This document shows positions 8,993-18,826 of a DNA stretch of 23,106 bases, piece after piece. Under the pieces are notes generated by a model. It was not told the origin of the DNA, searched no databases, and was given only the letters and a program-made list of their open reading frames with translations. Positions within the stretch are counted from its first letter, which is position 1. Each line of letters begins with the position of its first letter. Source of the DNA: Ectocarpus siliculosus (Eukaryota > Sar > Phaeophyceae > Ectocarpales > Ectocarpaceae); assembly GCA_000310025.1 (NCBI GenBank), contig FN649728.1, positions 6,362,450 through 6,385,555 of the forward strand, given 5' to 3'. The position numbers and the translations under genes were made by a program.

Positions 8993-11874
8993 CAGAGCAA
9001 AACGGCTGACTGTCCTGACAGCATATTGGCGTCTGACATTTTCGTGAGTAAAACGTCATGCATGGTCGGCGACAAGACACCTCGCGCAACTGGTTCACTG
9101 GGGTACACCTTCGGTGGCGGCAAAACAATTATATTTCGCAAATATCCAAACGAAACAAGAACATCTGCTCGGGCGGGGAGACCTCCTCCGCTCGACTTTC
9201 CTTTGCTAAGAGTTCAATTACCGGGAAGACTATGCCTGTTTCGGGCTATGTTTCAGCTTAGCACAAAATCTTATCTATGCTTGACGGGTGTACACGACAT
9301 GCTGGGCTTTGTGGTATCGGCAGATTGGTTCCGACGCCCATTCTGGTTCATGCTCGTGTTCTCCCCCCAAGAGGAGATTCAGGGATGGCGGATTCGTGTG
9401 GTGCAGACACTGCATCACAGATGCCGGTACACGAGCAAGTGAGAGCCAAACCACTCGTGGGTCAGTCACAACAACACGCCGCCGAAGATAGCTGACTTCT
9501 TGTGACCTTCCAATGCCTCCACAACGACAGCCACCCGAAGCAATGAGGAGGGACGGCCTCTTGCGCCTCCCCAACGGTCAAGAGCAGACAGTAAAAATTC
9601 AAAATCAGGTGTTACGTGTGCCCGCAATAAAGTTTTACTTCAACTGTAGACTAGTAGTTTGTTGTCGAAGAGCTGATAAACTGTGTATTCGGTTCCTTTT
9701 ATGCCTTTTATCCGCCCTGGAGGCGTGTTGGATCGAATGTCCTGGTTCGGTTTTCCGGGGGGCCAAAAAGAGAAAGGGTTCATAGCTCGGATCCTGCTGC
9801 CTTGCTGCTCCCGCAGCAAGAGATTGATAGACGCGTGTCTGATGGACTCAAGGGCCAAGTGCTGAGGAATGCAATGTGTAATACGCAGCTTGCTTTGGAG
9901 GGTCACACAGCAAGGAGGGCAGCAGCTAGCTACATCCAAGTTTGGACAATAGCTAGCAAACATTTCGTATCTTTTTTCTGTGGCGGTACGTGTCGACTGA
10001 ATAAGTTTCTGTTGAGACACGTGAAACCGCGCCATGACCACATTGTCAGGTAAGCTCCGACCGGCAGCAGCAATGCTTCCACCATACAGAACGCGCCGCA
10101 CTTGCGAACCTCTAGTTTCGGCCGAGGCTGGGGTCTTAGTTCCTATCACAGGCTCATGCCACGAGTGGCGCACTATAGGATTTAGTGTAGGGGTTCTTAA
10201 ACGAGCTCAAAAACGGTCCTCAAGTTCAAAATTCTTGATTAATATTGGGCTCAATTTCTTAACTCCTGGGTTCTTAAGTATTGGCGCTTTCTGTAGAAAT
10301 AAGAGAAGAACGCCGTCGCAGGGCTCTCTTTGGCATTGTCCCCTACTTCTGTTTTCCGGAAGGGTTTCATTCGTATACCTTCATAACACGACTTTGTCAA
10401 ATCTGAACCGTGGGTTGTGTCGCTGGGAGAGTACTGTTCCCTATTCAGAGCGGTCACTTCTCGGCCAACCGTTGCCGTTCGACGGCATTTGCGAAAACGA
10501 ACAAACGGACGGGCTCACGTTGTCTTGTCCAACCGGCACCTTTTCGAGTAGCAAACGATAGTCAGTCCCAGATGAACCGAAGCTGCATCCTGCCCTTAAG
10601 TTGCTTATCCCTGTGCCGCCATCGAAACATCTCGGTCATATCCAGCGCAAATTGTCATGAAAACCATTCTCAAGAGTTGGTGTATTGCAATTGGTTGGTC
10701 GTCCAAAAAACACAAATTTTGAAGCACCATTTTAACCATGACGCCTACATCGGATCCATTTCCGAGACCGGCAGATTCACGACCCGGGCAACAAACCTTC
10801 AGGACTGTATGCAGCACCTCGAACTATGCTGAAACGAGTGATTGCAGAATTCCTTTCGCATTGCTCGGATACGCTGGCACCACTTCTCGTGATACCCGAG
10901 TGTTCAAGAAACACAGGCCGCTTGGGCAGTCTTAATTTTGTCTCGTTCTTCTGAACGCCAAACGACTGCCTACGCGAATACCATGCCACACGTTCCGGAG
11001 GCACACCGGCACTTTTCACAACAGCGATCTCGATGCATCGACATCGTGCGATGCCGCAGCCATTAATGACGATTACGCGCGGCTTCCATCTTAACTTCAT
11101 TTTCCTCCTGCACTTCTAACGACGTATTCATTCCGTGGCGCCGATCACCCTACCACGGCAGACCACTGGAAAGCACTGGTAAATTTGTGAGCATGGTGGA
11201 AAGGGTCGGTGGGAAGCCAGGACCCAACAACGTCATTGAGAAACAACCAGACACCGGCGACTCGTTTCAAAATTCCTCAGTCTCCTTGCACTGCCCCACC
11301 CCCTCCTTGGGCTTTCACTAACCTTCCCTGTCTTATGAACGCGTTGCATGAAAAGCTTGGACATCATCCATAGGTATCCTCGACAAGACGTAGAAAGTCG
11401 AGGTCGTGTGCTTGACTGCACAAGTGGCACTGTGTTGAACTACTTGTGTGTTCGGTGTCATTCTGTTGACCCACTTCTGTGTTTGGTATGAAACCCGGTC
11501 AAGTCGTTGGTGACGGAATCAGAGTATTGGTCGTCACTGCCTCAGGACGAGGAGGGCATCGATGCAAAGTATACATTTGCACCTTGCCTAGTATCAACAC
11601 CAAAAATCTTGTAGCGCGGAATTCCATTTTCAAACACCAGACGACTCCAAAGCCACGGTGGTACTGTATAGCTAAGATTTGCGGATCTACCACAGGAAGC
11701 GGGAATCAAGTACATGGGATGGTAAGCGTGCTCCCAAGGCAAAGACGCCCAAACCAACAATGAAACAGTGGGCTTATCTAGCATTGAACACGCCACAAAC
11801 ACAGCTAATGTACCAAAGGATGCGTCCATCTATCACCTGCAAAATAGTAGAGAGAACCGAATGCAAGATCTCAC
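8993..11874. other. Region without a confident gene (2.9 kb)
   Basis: Overlapping frames of up to about 178 codons occur on both strands, most starting at non-ATG codons and none with a recognised motif. The best exon-like signal is on the plus strand at 9802-10049. No LRR exon was found here. Confidence 0.4.
9802..10049 (+). CDS. Possible exon of an unrecognised plus-strand gene
   Basis: The open frame contains LLLPQQEIDRRVSDGLKGQV and LALEGHTARRAAASYIQVW. It meets a consensus donor CAG|GTAAGC at 10049/10050, two bases before the in-frame TAA. The nominal start codon is not ATG, so an upstream acceptor would be needed. A minus-strand frame (9640-10173) overlaps it. No homology is recognised, and confidence is low. 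Confidence 0.2.
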
Positions 11875-11946
11875 CGGTTAGGTTGTTCTCGCCAAGATTC
11901 AATTTCGTGAGAGCCGTCAGTCTGGCGAACTCCGGTGGAATAACAC
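11875..11946 (-). CDS. LRR exon C: one 24-residue leucine-rich repeat
   Basis: This is an exon of exactly 72 nt, phase 1 to phase 1, with acceptor TTCCCAG and donor GTGAGA. It encodes [G]VIPPEF, then ARLTALTKLNLGENNLT, with the next Gly split by the intron. This is the plant/brown-algal LRR pattern GxIPxxxxxLxxLxxLxLxxNxLx. It sits 1155 nt downstream of exon 2 and continues the repeat begun by ELRENGLSG in the same phase. In the genomic frame the translation runs on past the donor for about 30 codons before stopping, which is ordinary intron read-through. Sequence flanking this exon does not clearly resemble the flanks of the other two LRR exons. Confidence 0.75.
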
Positions 11947-13101
11947 CTGGGAAGTTTGGTGGTAGCATGGACCCGATGGAAAATCATTCATGAATGCGAA
12001 ACACTCGAGAGCACCGTCGATAGGACTATGTACTTCTGTCGTTCAATTCCGTCCAAGTGTGCTGCGCTATATTCTCATGTGTACCCCGCAAATGTTGTGA
12101 TGCACGCCGAGGTCATCTCCAAGCGAGACATACATCCCAGCGTTTCAAACAAGTGCGAGAGAGTCGGGAGGAAAGAAGGGGGCAGTGGGCGAGGAAAAAC
12201 GTTTGAACGATTCCAAAAGACCGACTGGCTGCGCTCATGTACTCCGATGCTGGTGGTGTCCCGCATCGAACACAAGCAACAAGAAACATCATGTCGAGCG
12301 CGTGTCGTCGCCATCAGCAAGCCAATCTCCGCAGTAGAACACGTCGCATGAGGACATGGGCTAAGAACGAAGGGGTGAAGCTATTCCCAAGAGGGCGCTG
12401 CCACTCCACTTGGACGAGGCCCACTGGCGCAACGGAATCTCGAACGTTCATTCGTGAAGATTGTGAGCCATGGACTAGAGGCAAAGCAGACAACCGCCCT
12501 GACTCGACCTTTATCTTCAACCCAATCGCTGTCAAGGGATGGGATATTTAAATGACCTGACAACCGGGAATTGCCTCCCCGATCGAAAAGCCAAAACCAA
12601 GTAAACGGGCATACTTGCTCTATTCAACAACCCGCCCAGAAACATCACCAAACACCCTCGCATGAATGCCCAAGAACAACCAGCGTCTGCGGCCTTGCGA
12701 TCTGGCGCTTCTGACTCGAAGTGATGCCCAACCGCTAGAAGGGTGTAGAAAAATTATCACCACAGCGGGATGAAGTCACGTCAGGGGGGGAATCAATTGT
12801 ATTTTGCAGTTGTTTTATTATCCTCCAGAAAGAGACTCCATGTGTGTGCTACTCTTCGGCCGAGTTTTGTGGGACGGCCGGGGTTAGGGGGGCACAGAGG
12901 GGATTCCGGGAAAAGCCTACAATGCCGACAATACGGACAACATTTGGTTCGCGATAGGATGGCGAGAAAAAACGTTCTGCGAGTTATTACTGGAAGTAAT
13001 ACCAAGACCAAGTCTTCTGAACGTTCGAATGGAAGAAGCATTTCCCTTTCGTGCTCTACAGAGAAACCTGTTGCAGCGCACCGTGCTGTGTTTGGACCTA
13101 C
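11947..13101 (-). other. Proposed intron 2 (1155 nt) between the LRR cap and the first single-repeat exon
   Basis: The donor is GTAGGT next to 13102 and the acceptor is TTCCCAG next to 11946. Phase 1 is kept on both sides. The interval has only short open frames in several directions. One pyrimidine-rich minus-strand stretch (about 12150-12200) translates to a leucine-containing peptide but lacks the LRR consensus and splice sites. I see no other feature. Confidence 0.5.
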
Positions 13102-13852
13102 CGGACAACCCGTTTTCCCGTAGCTCCAGTTGTGACACCCGACCGTCATCATCCACGGTAACGCCGTACCACTCTCCAAGGGGGGCAGCCGTCCCCCACG
13201 CCGTGCTTGTTGTCCATGACGGGCCGTTCGTAGCGATGAACAAGGCTAACAGAGCAGCGCGGTCGGTCGAAGCATCTCGCGTTGGGTTGAGGTCCTTCCC
13301 CGATCCAAGAAGAATCTTGATCACGTGGGTCTTGTAGCGGTCGATATCCACATCCTTTTCACGCGCCAATTGACACAGATCCAACATAGTCTGGCTTTCA
13401 AGCTTTGCCTCGACCCCCGTGGCGGGTGCACGAAAGAGGGCTTTGCCGGACCCTAGTAGAATCTGGATCACCTCGTCTTTGCTGGTACATCTGGCGACAT
13501 CTACATCGACCTCATCGGCCAACTCGAACAGGTCTCTCATCGTCTGACTAGCAAGCAACGCCCTTGCCGCAACGCCTCCGATCTCGGGATACATGCGATA
13601 AATCCCGGGCTCGGTCGCACAGAGTGTGCCGAAGGCTGGGAGGAGGCGCTTGTCGAGGTCAGGCAAGACTGGTTCAGCCACCGGGGGAAGGGCGCATACA
13701 CAAGACACAAGGTTGAGGAGAAATGCCAAGACCTTCGGTCCATCGGCCGAAGCAGCGCGGGACGAGTCCACCCAGAGCGGAGCCAGGACGTCCACGATGT
13801 TCACTAGCGTCCCGTTTACCGTGAACTGTTTGGCTTCAAGCGGAGAATCCGT
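13102..13852 (-). CDS. Exon 2: helical two-repeat region and LRR N-terminal cap
   Basis: This exon has 751 nt, phase 0 at its 5' end and phase 1 at its 3' end (TCC G|GTAGGT). It supplies residues 453-702 of the joined product. After a hydrophobic helical stretch (VNIVDVLAPLWVD, VLAFLLNLV) come two copies of a roughly 36-residue repeat: SQTMRDLFELADEVDVD with KDEVIQILLGSGKAL, and SQTMLDLCQLAREKDVD with HVIKILLGSGKDL. Their helix-loop-helix pattern recalls SAP/HeH-like folds, a weak resemblance. The last 56 residues are an LRR cap of brown-algal type: TDRAALLALFIATNGPSW, a central Trp, EWYGVTVDDDGRVSQL, then the first repeat ELRENGLSG. A CDD or HMM search should hit the LRR superfamily. The frame is open for about 300 codons, although only the part before the donor is called as exon. 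Confidence 0.8.
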
Positions 13853-14182
13853 CTGTGAGTTCGAAAAACGTCCAAAATGACGTTAGAGCAGAGGAGGCGG
13901 TCATGTATGAGAGAAAGAGTCAACGAAGGTTAGTACCAGCAACGTAACACACGAACTCGGGGGCCAGCACCTTACATTGGTGATGGCGTGTAGAGCACAC
14001 AGAGATGGTTGATAACCAACGAATATCGCCCTCCTCATCTCTCCTCATCAGTGACACACCCAATAAACTCTGGTCTTGCACACGAACCCATGAAACTCCC
14101 ATGCCGTTCCTTCCAATGTTGGTGGGCAACGGCTCAACCAGGAAACGGGAAAAATTACACCGTGGTCGACATAGGTGCTCAC
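13853..14182 (-). other. Intron 1 (330 nt, phase 0)
   Basis: The donor is AAG|GTGAGC at 14182 and the acceptor is CTCACAG|ACG at 13853. Both exons are in phase 0, so the frame continues from VFASK into TDSPLEAK. Without splicing, the exon 1 frame continues about 45 codons to a stop at 14048, and a stop in the exon 2 frame lies just upstream of 13852. Both observations support the intron. Confidence 0.7.
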
Positions 14183-15538
14183 CTTGCTCGCGAAGACGTA
14201 GCCGGCTGAAACAGCTATGACGGCCGCGCTAAGCTTGACATCGACGGTGTGACCCTGGACCAAGGCTGTCATGGCTTTGCTGTGCGCCACGTCCAAGAAC
14301 CGCACGTTGCCACCGCTGGCTGTGAAATTCTTGAGAGCCATCTCTGCCTCTTTCAGGGGCGCGCTCTGTGCAAGACCAAGAGGATCAAGAGCAACGTTGG
14401 AACCGTCTGAGGTCTCAGTCTGTAGTATCGTTTCCGTCATTTTCGACGAACTCCTGCAATTGTCGACATCAACCAATTGCACTTTCGCTCGTTTGATACA
14501 GTGCGAAAGCTGTGACAACAGGCGTGCACCGATCAGTGGGCACAGGTTTCTACCCGATGTCATCGACACTATACATTCGGATGCGGTAGTGGAACAACAG
14601 GTCCTAGACGTTCTGGAGGACGTTTTACTTGCCATCAGGGTCTCGATGCCCCGGTGCGTAGCCGCCAACCCTTGCGTGAAGCTCTTGAAAAACAGCTCGT
14701 TCTCCGATCGACACTCGTCCACCGATGCGCTCACGCTTGCTAGGTCCCACTTGACGTCGGCGACTTGAGAACGAGCGCCTTTCAACTGCGCCATGGTAGC
14801 GTCATGCGAGCTCGCCACATCGTACTTCACGCCGTGCACTTGTTGCTCAACCCCAGCGAGCTGTGCTATGGTAGCCTCGCGGGCGGTCGCTACGTCGTGC
14901 TTTACGCCGTGTACTTGTCGCTCAACCTCGGCAAGCTGTGCCGTGGTAGCCTTCCGGGCATCCGCGATATCACTCCTTACGCCGTGTACTTGACGACCAA
15001 CACCGGCGAGCTGTCCTGTGGTGGCTTCGTGGGCGTTCGCTATGTCGTGCTTCACGCCGTGTACTTGTTGCGCGACCCCGGAAAGCTGTGCTGTGGTAGC
15101 CTTCCGGGCATCCGCGATATCACTCCTTACGCCGTGTACTTGACGACCAACGCCGGCGAGCTGTGCTGTGGTGGCTTCGTGAGCGTTCGCTATATCGTGC
15201 TTCACGCCGTGTACTTGTTGCGCGACCCCGGAAAGCTGTGCCGTGGTGGCCTTCCGGGCATCCGCGATATCACTCCTTACGCCGTGTACTTGACGACCAA
15301 CGCCGGCGAGCTGTGCTGTGGTGGCTTCGTGGGCGTTTGCTGCGTCACGCCTCGCCCCGAGAACTTCGGAATGTGCCACGTGTCGCTCTGCCTTGGCGGC
15401 CTCACCGAGCGCCCCCAGCTCGCCGCTCAACGTTTCCAGGCCACGCCGTGTCTGTTGCAGTTGGCGCAAGGAGCATGGTGGTAGAAGGCAGACGCGCAAA
15501 CACGAAGTCAGAGTTGAGCCCGGGCATTGTTGCGACAT
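14183..15538 (-). CDS. Exon 1: coiled-coil N-terminal region with nine 25-residue repeats
   Basis: An open frame of 452 codons runs from ATG at 15538 to a donor AAG|GTGAGC at 14183/14182 (phase 0). A TGA lies five codons upstream in frame, so this ATG is the first possible start. An alternative is that the exon begins at a CAG acceptor at 15452-15454, which would drop the odd Cys-rich first 29 residues. Residues 47-271 form nine 25-residue repeats around the motif QVHGV. Hydrophobic positions fall at 6, 9, 13, 16, 20, 23 and 27, a 3-4-3-4-3-4-4 spacing (two heptads plus one hendecad), as expected of a left-handed coiled coil with one stutter per repeat. Residues 305-330 are Ser/Thr/Cys-rich. 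Residues 434-450 are hydrophobic (AAVIAVSAGYVF) but short and next to the splice junction. No catalytic motif is seen. It probably acts in oligomerisation (inference). Confidence 0.75.
14790..15360 (-). repeat. 75-bp tandem repeats inside exon 1, organised in 150-bp higher-order units
   Basis: Tandem 75-bp units encode the 25-residue coiled-coil repeats. Two unit types alternate (GVGRQVHGVRSDIADARK and GVAQQVHGVKHDIANAHE), giving a 150-bp higher-order repeat that recurs at exactly 14950, 15100 and 15250. The first two 150-bp copies differ at only a handful of bases, so the amplification is recent compared with the outer, degenerate units. No unit shifts the reading frame. Unequal crossing-over could change the coiled-coil length in steps of 25 or 50 residues. 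Confidence 0.9.
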
Positions 15539-17991
15539 GAGTCTGACGCTTCATGGGAGAGACAACGTTTGCCCAGCCCATCACGCCGCGCTTCCATCGA
15601 TGACAAACCACAAGTTGGCAAGTGAAACCAAGCGCAGATTGCAATGATGACGAGCAACGCGTTTCACGATGCCTGGGGAGGGAAAGCATCTTTTGGATTG
15701 GTTGTGTTTCAAACACTCAGAGGGTAACTGATGCACGTTGTTGATCTTGGTTCAAGGACGCAGTGGCAGAGCAACATGTCGAGGATCAATACGACGGCGA
15801 AAGACGGCGGGTGTGTGGAAACATCGGTTTGGCAAGACACGCCCTCCCACAGAGTCCCGCATCACCGATTTTTCGCCGAAATTGTCAGGGTCGAAGATAA
15901 GAACCACGTGACCCAAGTGAAAGGATACGACACCGTGCGTTTTCGAACGTCGCTACTTACCCGATACTTGTTTCCATCATCAGGTAACACGATAGTCGCA
16001 CCGACGTTTTAGGCTTGATACAAACTCCCACACTACAGCGACGAGCATGATATCCTAATGTATTCTCCCTGGACTGCACCCCAGAACCTACACGCCCGAA
16101 CATCTTCTTTCGGGAAGCATTGCGCAACGAGAATGTTGCAATTGTCTAGGCTTCTGGATCAGAACATCGAGGATTGGGCTTCCTTCGGATCCCCAGCGAG
16201 AAGCACCGCCAACGGAATCAGCTGAACCTGCTGTTCATTGAAGGACTACTGCGGTAGATTATACCATGCACAGCAAGACCTCTTCACTGTGTGGACCTGA
16301 AGCGTTGTTTGCCCCCTTCCATGCATGTCGCTGAGCACTAAAAATATGCGGAAGGTCACATAGTGTACCCCCCACAGTCACACACGGGACACACGGAAAG
16401 CACCAACTTCCCCGCGTGAAAACACTGCCGTCCGCACTTAACGGTGGTCTTATCCGACGTCTGCCGGGGTTTAAAAGTCATTCAGTAGCTGTAATATGTA
16501 TTTTGCAAGACTGCCACGAAAGCCTGAAGAGAAGCACTAAGTAAGGTGGAATCACCACCATATTTGTTGAAACGCATGGAGGTAAACTACTATACGTGCC
16601 CACAGATGAGAAGCGTCAACATCGAATTAAGGGTCAACTCCACATGGGGGGTCCAACGAGGCGTCAAAGTGTTCCATCATTGTTACTAGGGCCTTGACGG
16701 TTTCTTCGGCCCCGAGTGGGCGGCGGGGGCCGAATCGCAAGGTGAAAGAGGGTAGTAGAGCGAGAAGTACAAAAAGGAGTGCACACAATGGTCATCCTTG
16801 AATGGGTCAGTCAATAGGGAGAGAATAAGTAAGGGCGGCACAACGTAGACATTCTTGAATGGATCCAGCCAACAAGGGTGCCCAGCATCGAATGTTGTTG
16901 ATGCATACCATATACTACAGTACGCAATAAAACTTCGTGCCGACGACTTGATACTGGCCGATTCCATGGTCCATGTTACCATGGTACACGATGCCGAACA
17001 GAGAACGGGCCGGCGATTGGAATTCTCGGTGACTGGACTTGAAGTCATAGTTCGACGAGCGAGGTTCACTATTCTTCTGTGGTCTGGAGCAAGTCTGCTA
17101 CCCAAAGAAATCTGTGTACTCGTTCAGTGCAAACTTGCGAACACCGTACATGTGATGCTGCCAAACACGTTTTCGAACGCCCGATCGATGATATGCTGGT
17201 TGAGCCAAGTTATGTGCTGACCGTCGTGTGCATGCCTCAAGAAGGTGGTAGTTGTTCATTGCACTGTGAGATGTGATTCGGATCTCATTTGTGCAGGATG
17301 TTCGTGATTTTGCGTGGGGAAGTTAGACTTCGGACACAGCCGTGCCATGCAACATAGAGGGCAACAGCTCCATTCTTGGACAGCAATGGATCATAGCAGC
17401 AGACGGGGGCTTTGTGTATGCCAAAGTTTGCAATCTATGTGTATCGTGCAGTTTATTGCTTAGCCTTGTGTTTTCAGACCTCGATACCTTTTTTCGCACA
17501 TCGACATGCTCGTGATGCACGCACAAGCAAAGCTTCCTTCCAGGAAGTCAGCGATGACCCGCAGTGTGTCACACAAAGAGGGGCAAATACCTGCTGAATG
17601 GCAGTGGGAAGCTGTGTGTCTCGCCAGTCTGTGTTGTGCCTACACGCCAGACGTCGAGTTTTTGGCATATTTTACATTCTGAAAAAAACGCGGAGAGTAG
17701 TGTAGAAAGATCCTATGCAATATTCAAGTTAACGGTGGACGCCACAGCTTGCTCGGCGCGTTGCTTCCCACGACAGCTGTTTCCGGCGTCCGCAGACGAA
17801 GTATTTTCGTCCTACTTTTTGAAACAAAAAATTCACACAGCACTCAGTAATGCCTCGCGCCAGCCACACCATGTTCCTCCCTGTATTTGTGTGTGTGTGT
17901 GGGTACGGTGCACGAGTTCCTACAATAATCTAAATTAGGTTGACACGGCACAAGATGACACACCCACGCAACAGAAGACACCCCCCACAGA
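15539..17991. other. Upstream flank of the LRR gene and gene-poor region (2.45 kb)
   Basis: This includes the expected promoter side of the minus-strand gene (start at 15538). No TATA-like element stands out. Frames are short. One from ATG at 15731 to TAG at 16012 (93 codons, plus strand) is divergent to the LRR gene but has no recognised motif. A short imperfect direct repeat (ccttgaatgggtcagtcaa near 16795, and a close relative near 16852) and a (GT)n tract at 17888-17901 are present. Confidence 0.4.
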
Positions 17992-18486
17992 ATGCATCAA
18001 TACCCAGTGCTAAAATGTTTGGCTTTCAAAGGTGGAGCCGAAATACCACCCGGGTTTCGCAAGGTATCACACCCCGTGACGTTAGGACGCGCGTATCACG
18101 GAGCCCGTGCTACTATCGCCCCTAACCCGAACGACTCCGCAGAGGTGCCTGATGACATCCAAGTTGACCCATCAGGGAACATGCGCAACACGCCCTCTGA
18201 TTGCGGGGGAACCACAATGCAAGCGGTCGATCTCAATGCGAACCAACCAGCACTAGACAATTTCTCCCCCGCGTTTGTTTGCATCCTTTCTCTTTGCCAG
18301 GTGGTTGCGGTGGATAAAACCTCTTTTCAAAACATGGCAAAACACTCTCTTTCGCTGTTCGAGAGGGCGCTGAAGACGTTCATGCTGGGCGTGTGTGCAT
18401 ACGATCTACCCCTTCACTTCCGCACGACTGGAAGAACCCTCGGCAGGAACTTCACTGCTGTAGTCAGTGGTCAGTGGTGTCAGTAA
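17992..18486 (+). CDS. Hypothetical protein, 164 codons
   Basis: ATG to TAA, the longest ATG-started frame in the right half outside repeats. The translation has a mixed composition that looks protein-like (FKGGAEIPPGFRKVSH, then AEVPDDIQVDPSGNMR, then HSLSLFERALKTFMLG), without recognised motifs, signal peptide or membrane segments. It lies in a repeat-rich region, so it could be a fragment of a mobile element or a chance frame. No neighbour suggests a role. Confidence 0.25.
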   Translation: MHQYPVLKCLAFKGGAEIPPGFRKVSHPVTLGRAYHGARATIAPNPNDSAEVPDDIQVDPSGNMRNTPSDCGGTTMQAVDLNANQPALDNFSPAFVCILSLCQVVAVDKTSFQNMAKHSLSLFERALKTFMLGVCAYDLPLHFRTTGRTLGRNFTAVVSGQWCQ

Positions 18487-18621
18487 AGTCACCATCGCTC
18501 AGTACCGCACACTCTCATCCAGCAGCGAGGTAGTATTTGGTATGTTAGGGCTGGGGTATCACCCCACCCCCCTAAATACTGTACGCCGCCATACGTGTGG
18601 CCGCATGCACGTTAGGAAGTT

Positions 18622-18807
18622 CTATGAACGCGGTGCTAACACCCCCCCTAGTTCCCACACAACTTCAGTACCTGCAAGTTTGAGATAAGTGGTATCCCAC
18701 ACCCGCTTCGTGGCTCCCGCGACCTGCACTTGATCGCCCGGGCTATATTGTACAAGATATGACACCCCCACAGAATACAACAACCGGTTAACCCAGTGAT
18801 ACACCAT
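18622..18807 (-). CDS. Hypothetical small frame, 61 codons, possibly a gene fragment
   Basis: ATG to TAG on the minus strand. The translation includes SYLVQYSPGDQVQVAGATKR followed by VWDTTYLKLAGTEVVWEL. The GDxVxV pattern recalls small beta-barrel segments such as those at the C-terminus of retroelement integrases, but this is only a resemblance. It may be a remnant of a larger decayed gene. It directly abuts the 180-bp tandem repeats. Confidence 0.2.
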   Translation of the reverse strand: MVYHWVNRLLYSVGVSYLVQYSPGDQVQVAGATKRVWDTTYLKLAGTEVVWELGGVLAPRS

Positions 18808-18826
18808 ATTTTATGGCATGTCTTAA

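Larger units (their letters stand above)
6596..11874 (-). other. Proposed large intron (5.3 kb) between LRR exons C and B
   Basis: If exons C and B belong to one transcript, this interval is intronic. It holds the right half of duplicated unit B (to about 8620) and a 3.2-kb stretch with only weak plus-strand coding candidates. It is long for an algal intron, so a missed LRR exon or a gene boundary is quite possible. Confidence 0.3.
2381..15538 (-). other. Predicted gene span: coiled-coil / helical-repeat / LRR protein, split by introns; 3' end not found
   Basis: Five minus-strand exons can be chained with compatible phases: 15538-14183 (phase 0 end), 13852-13102 (phase 0 start, phase 1 end), then three 72-nt LRR exons at 11946-11875, 6595-6524 and 2452-2381 (each phase 1 to phase 1). 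All use AG acceptors and GT donors (GTGAGC, GTAGGT, GTGAGA, GTGAGT, GTGAGT). The joined product would be a 452-residue coiled-coil region, a 250-residue helical and LRR-cap region, then at least three 24-residue LRRs. The first two exons are close and convincing. The link to the LRR exons across 1.2, 5.3 and 4.1 kb is inference, and more LRR exons could hide in these introns. No terminal exon or stop codon was identified. LRR proteins of this general type in brown algae are regarded as candidate recognition receptors. No NB-ARC, Roc GTPase or kinase domain is visible here. Confidence 0.5.

Noticed and set aside
9640-10173. Minus-strand open frame of 177 codons
   Set aside because: It starts at GTG, has no motif, and overlaps a plus-strand frame ending at a strong splice donor. 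Not enough support.
11030-11070. Short similarity (catcgtgcgatgc, gcagcc) to units A and B that might mark a third duplicated unit near LRR exon C
   Set aside because: The match is too short and the flanks do not continue. No third unit can be supported.
12100-12240. Minus-strand leucine-containing peptide (PPSFLPTLSHLFETLG) in intron 2
   Set aside because: It comes from a pyrimidine-rich tract and has no LRR asparagine position or flanking splice sites.
14790-15360. Regular 75-bp repeats that might suggest a CRISPR-like or satellite array
   Set aside because: There are no unique spacers. The repeats are contiguous, keep the reading frame and encode coiled coil.
14765-15484. Long plus-strand open frame (239 codons) with repeated Leu/Val/Tyr-rich peptides
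   Set aside because: It is the antisense shadow of the coiled-coil repeats. The minus frame gives a regular heptad/hendecad pattern and meets good splice sites.
16855-17220. Plus-strand open frame of 121 codons
   Set aside because: It starts at TTG, overlaps an antisense frame of similar length (17105-16686), and has no motif.
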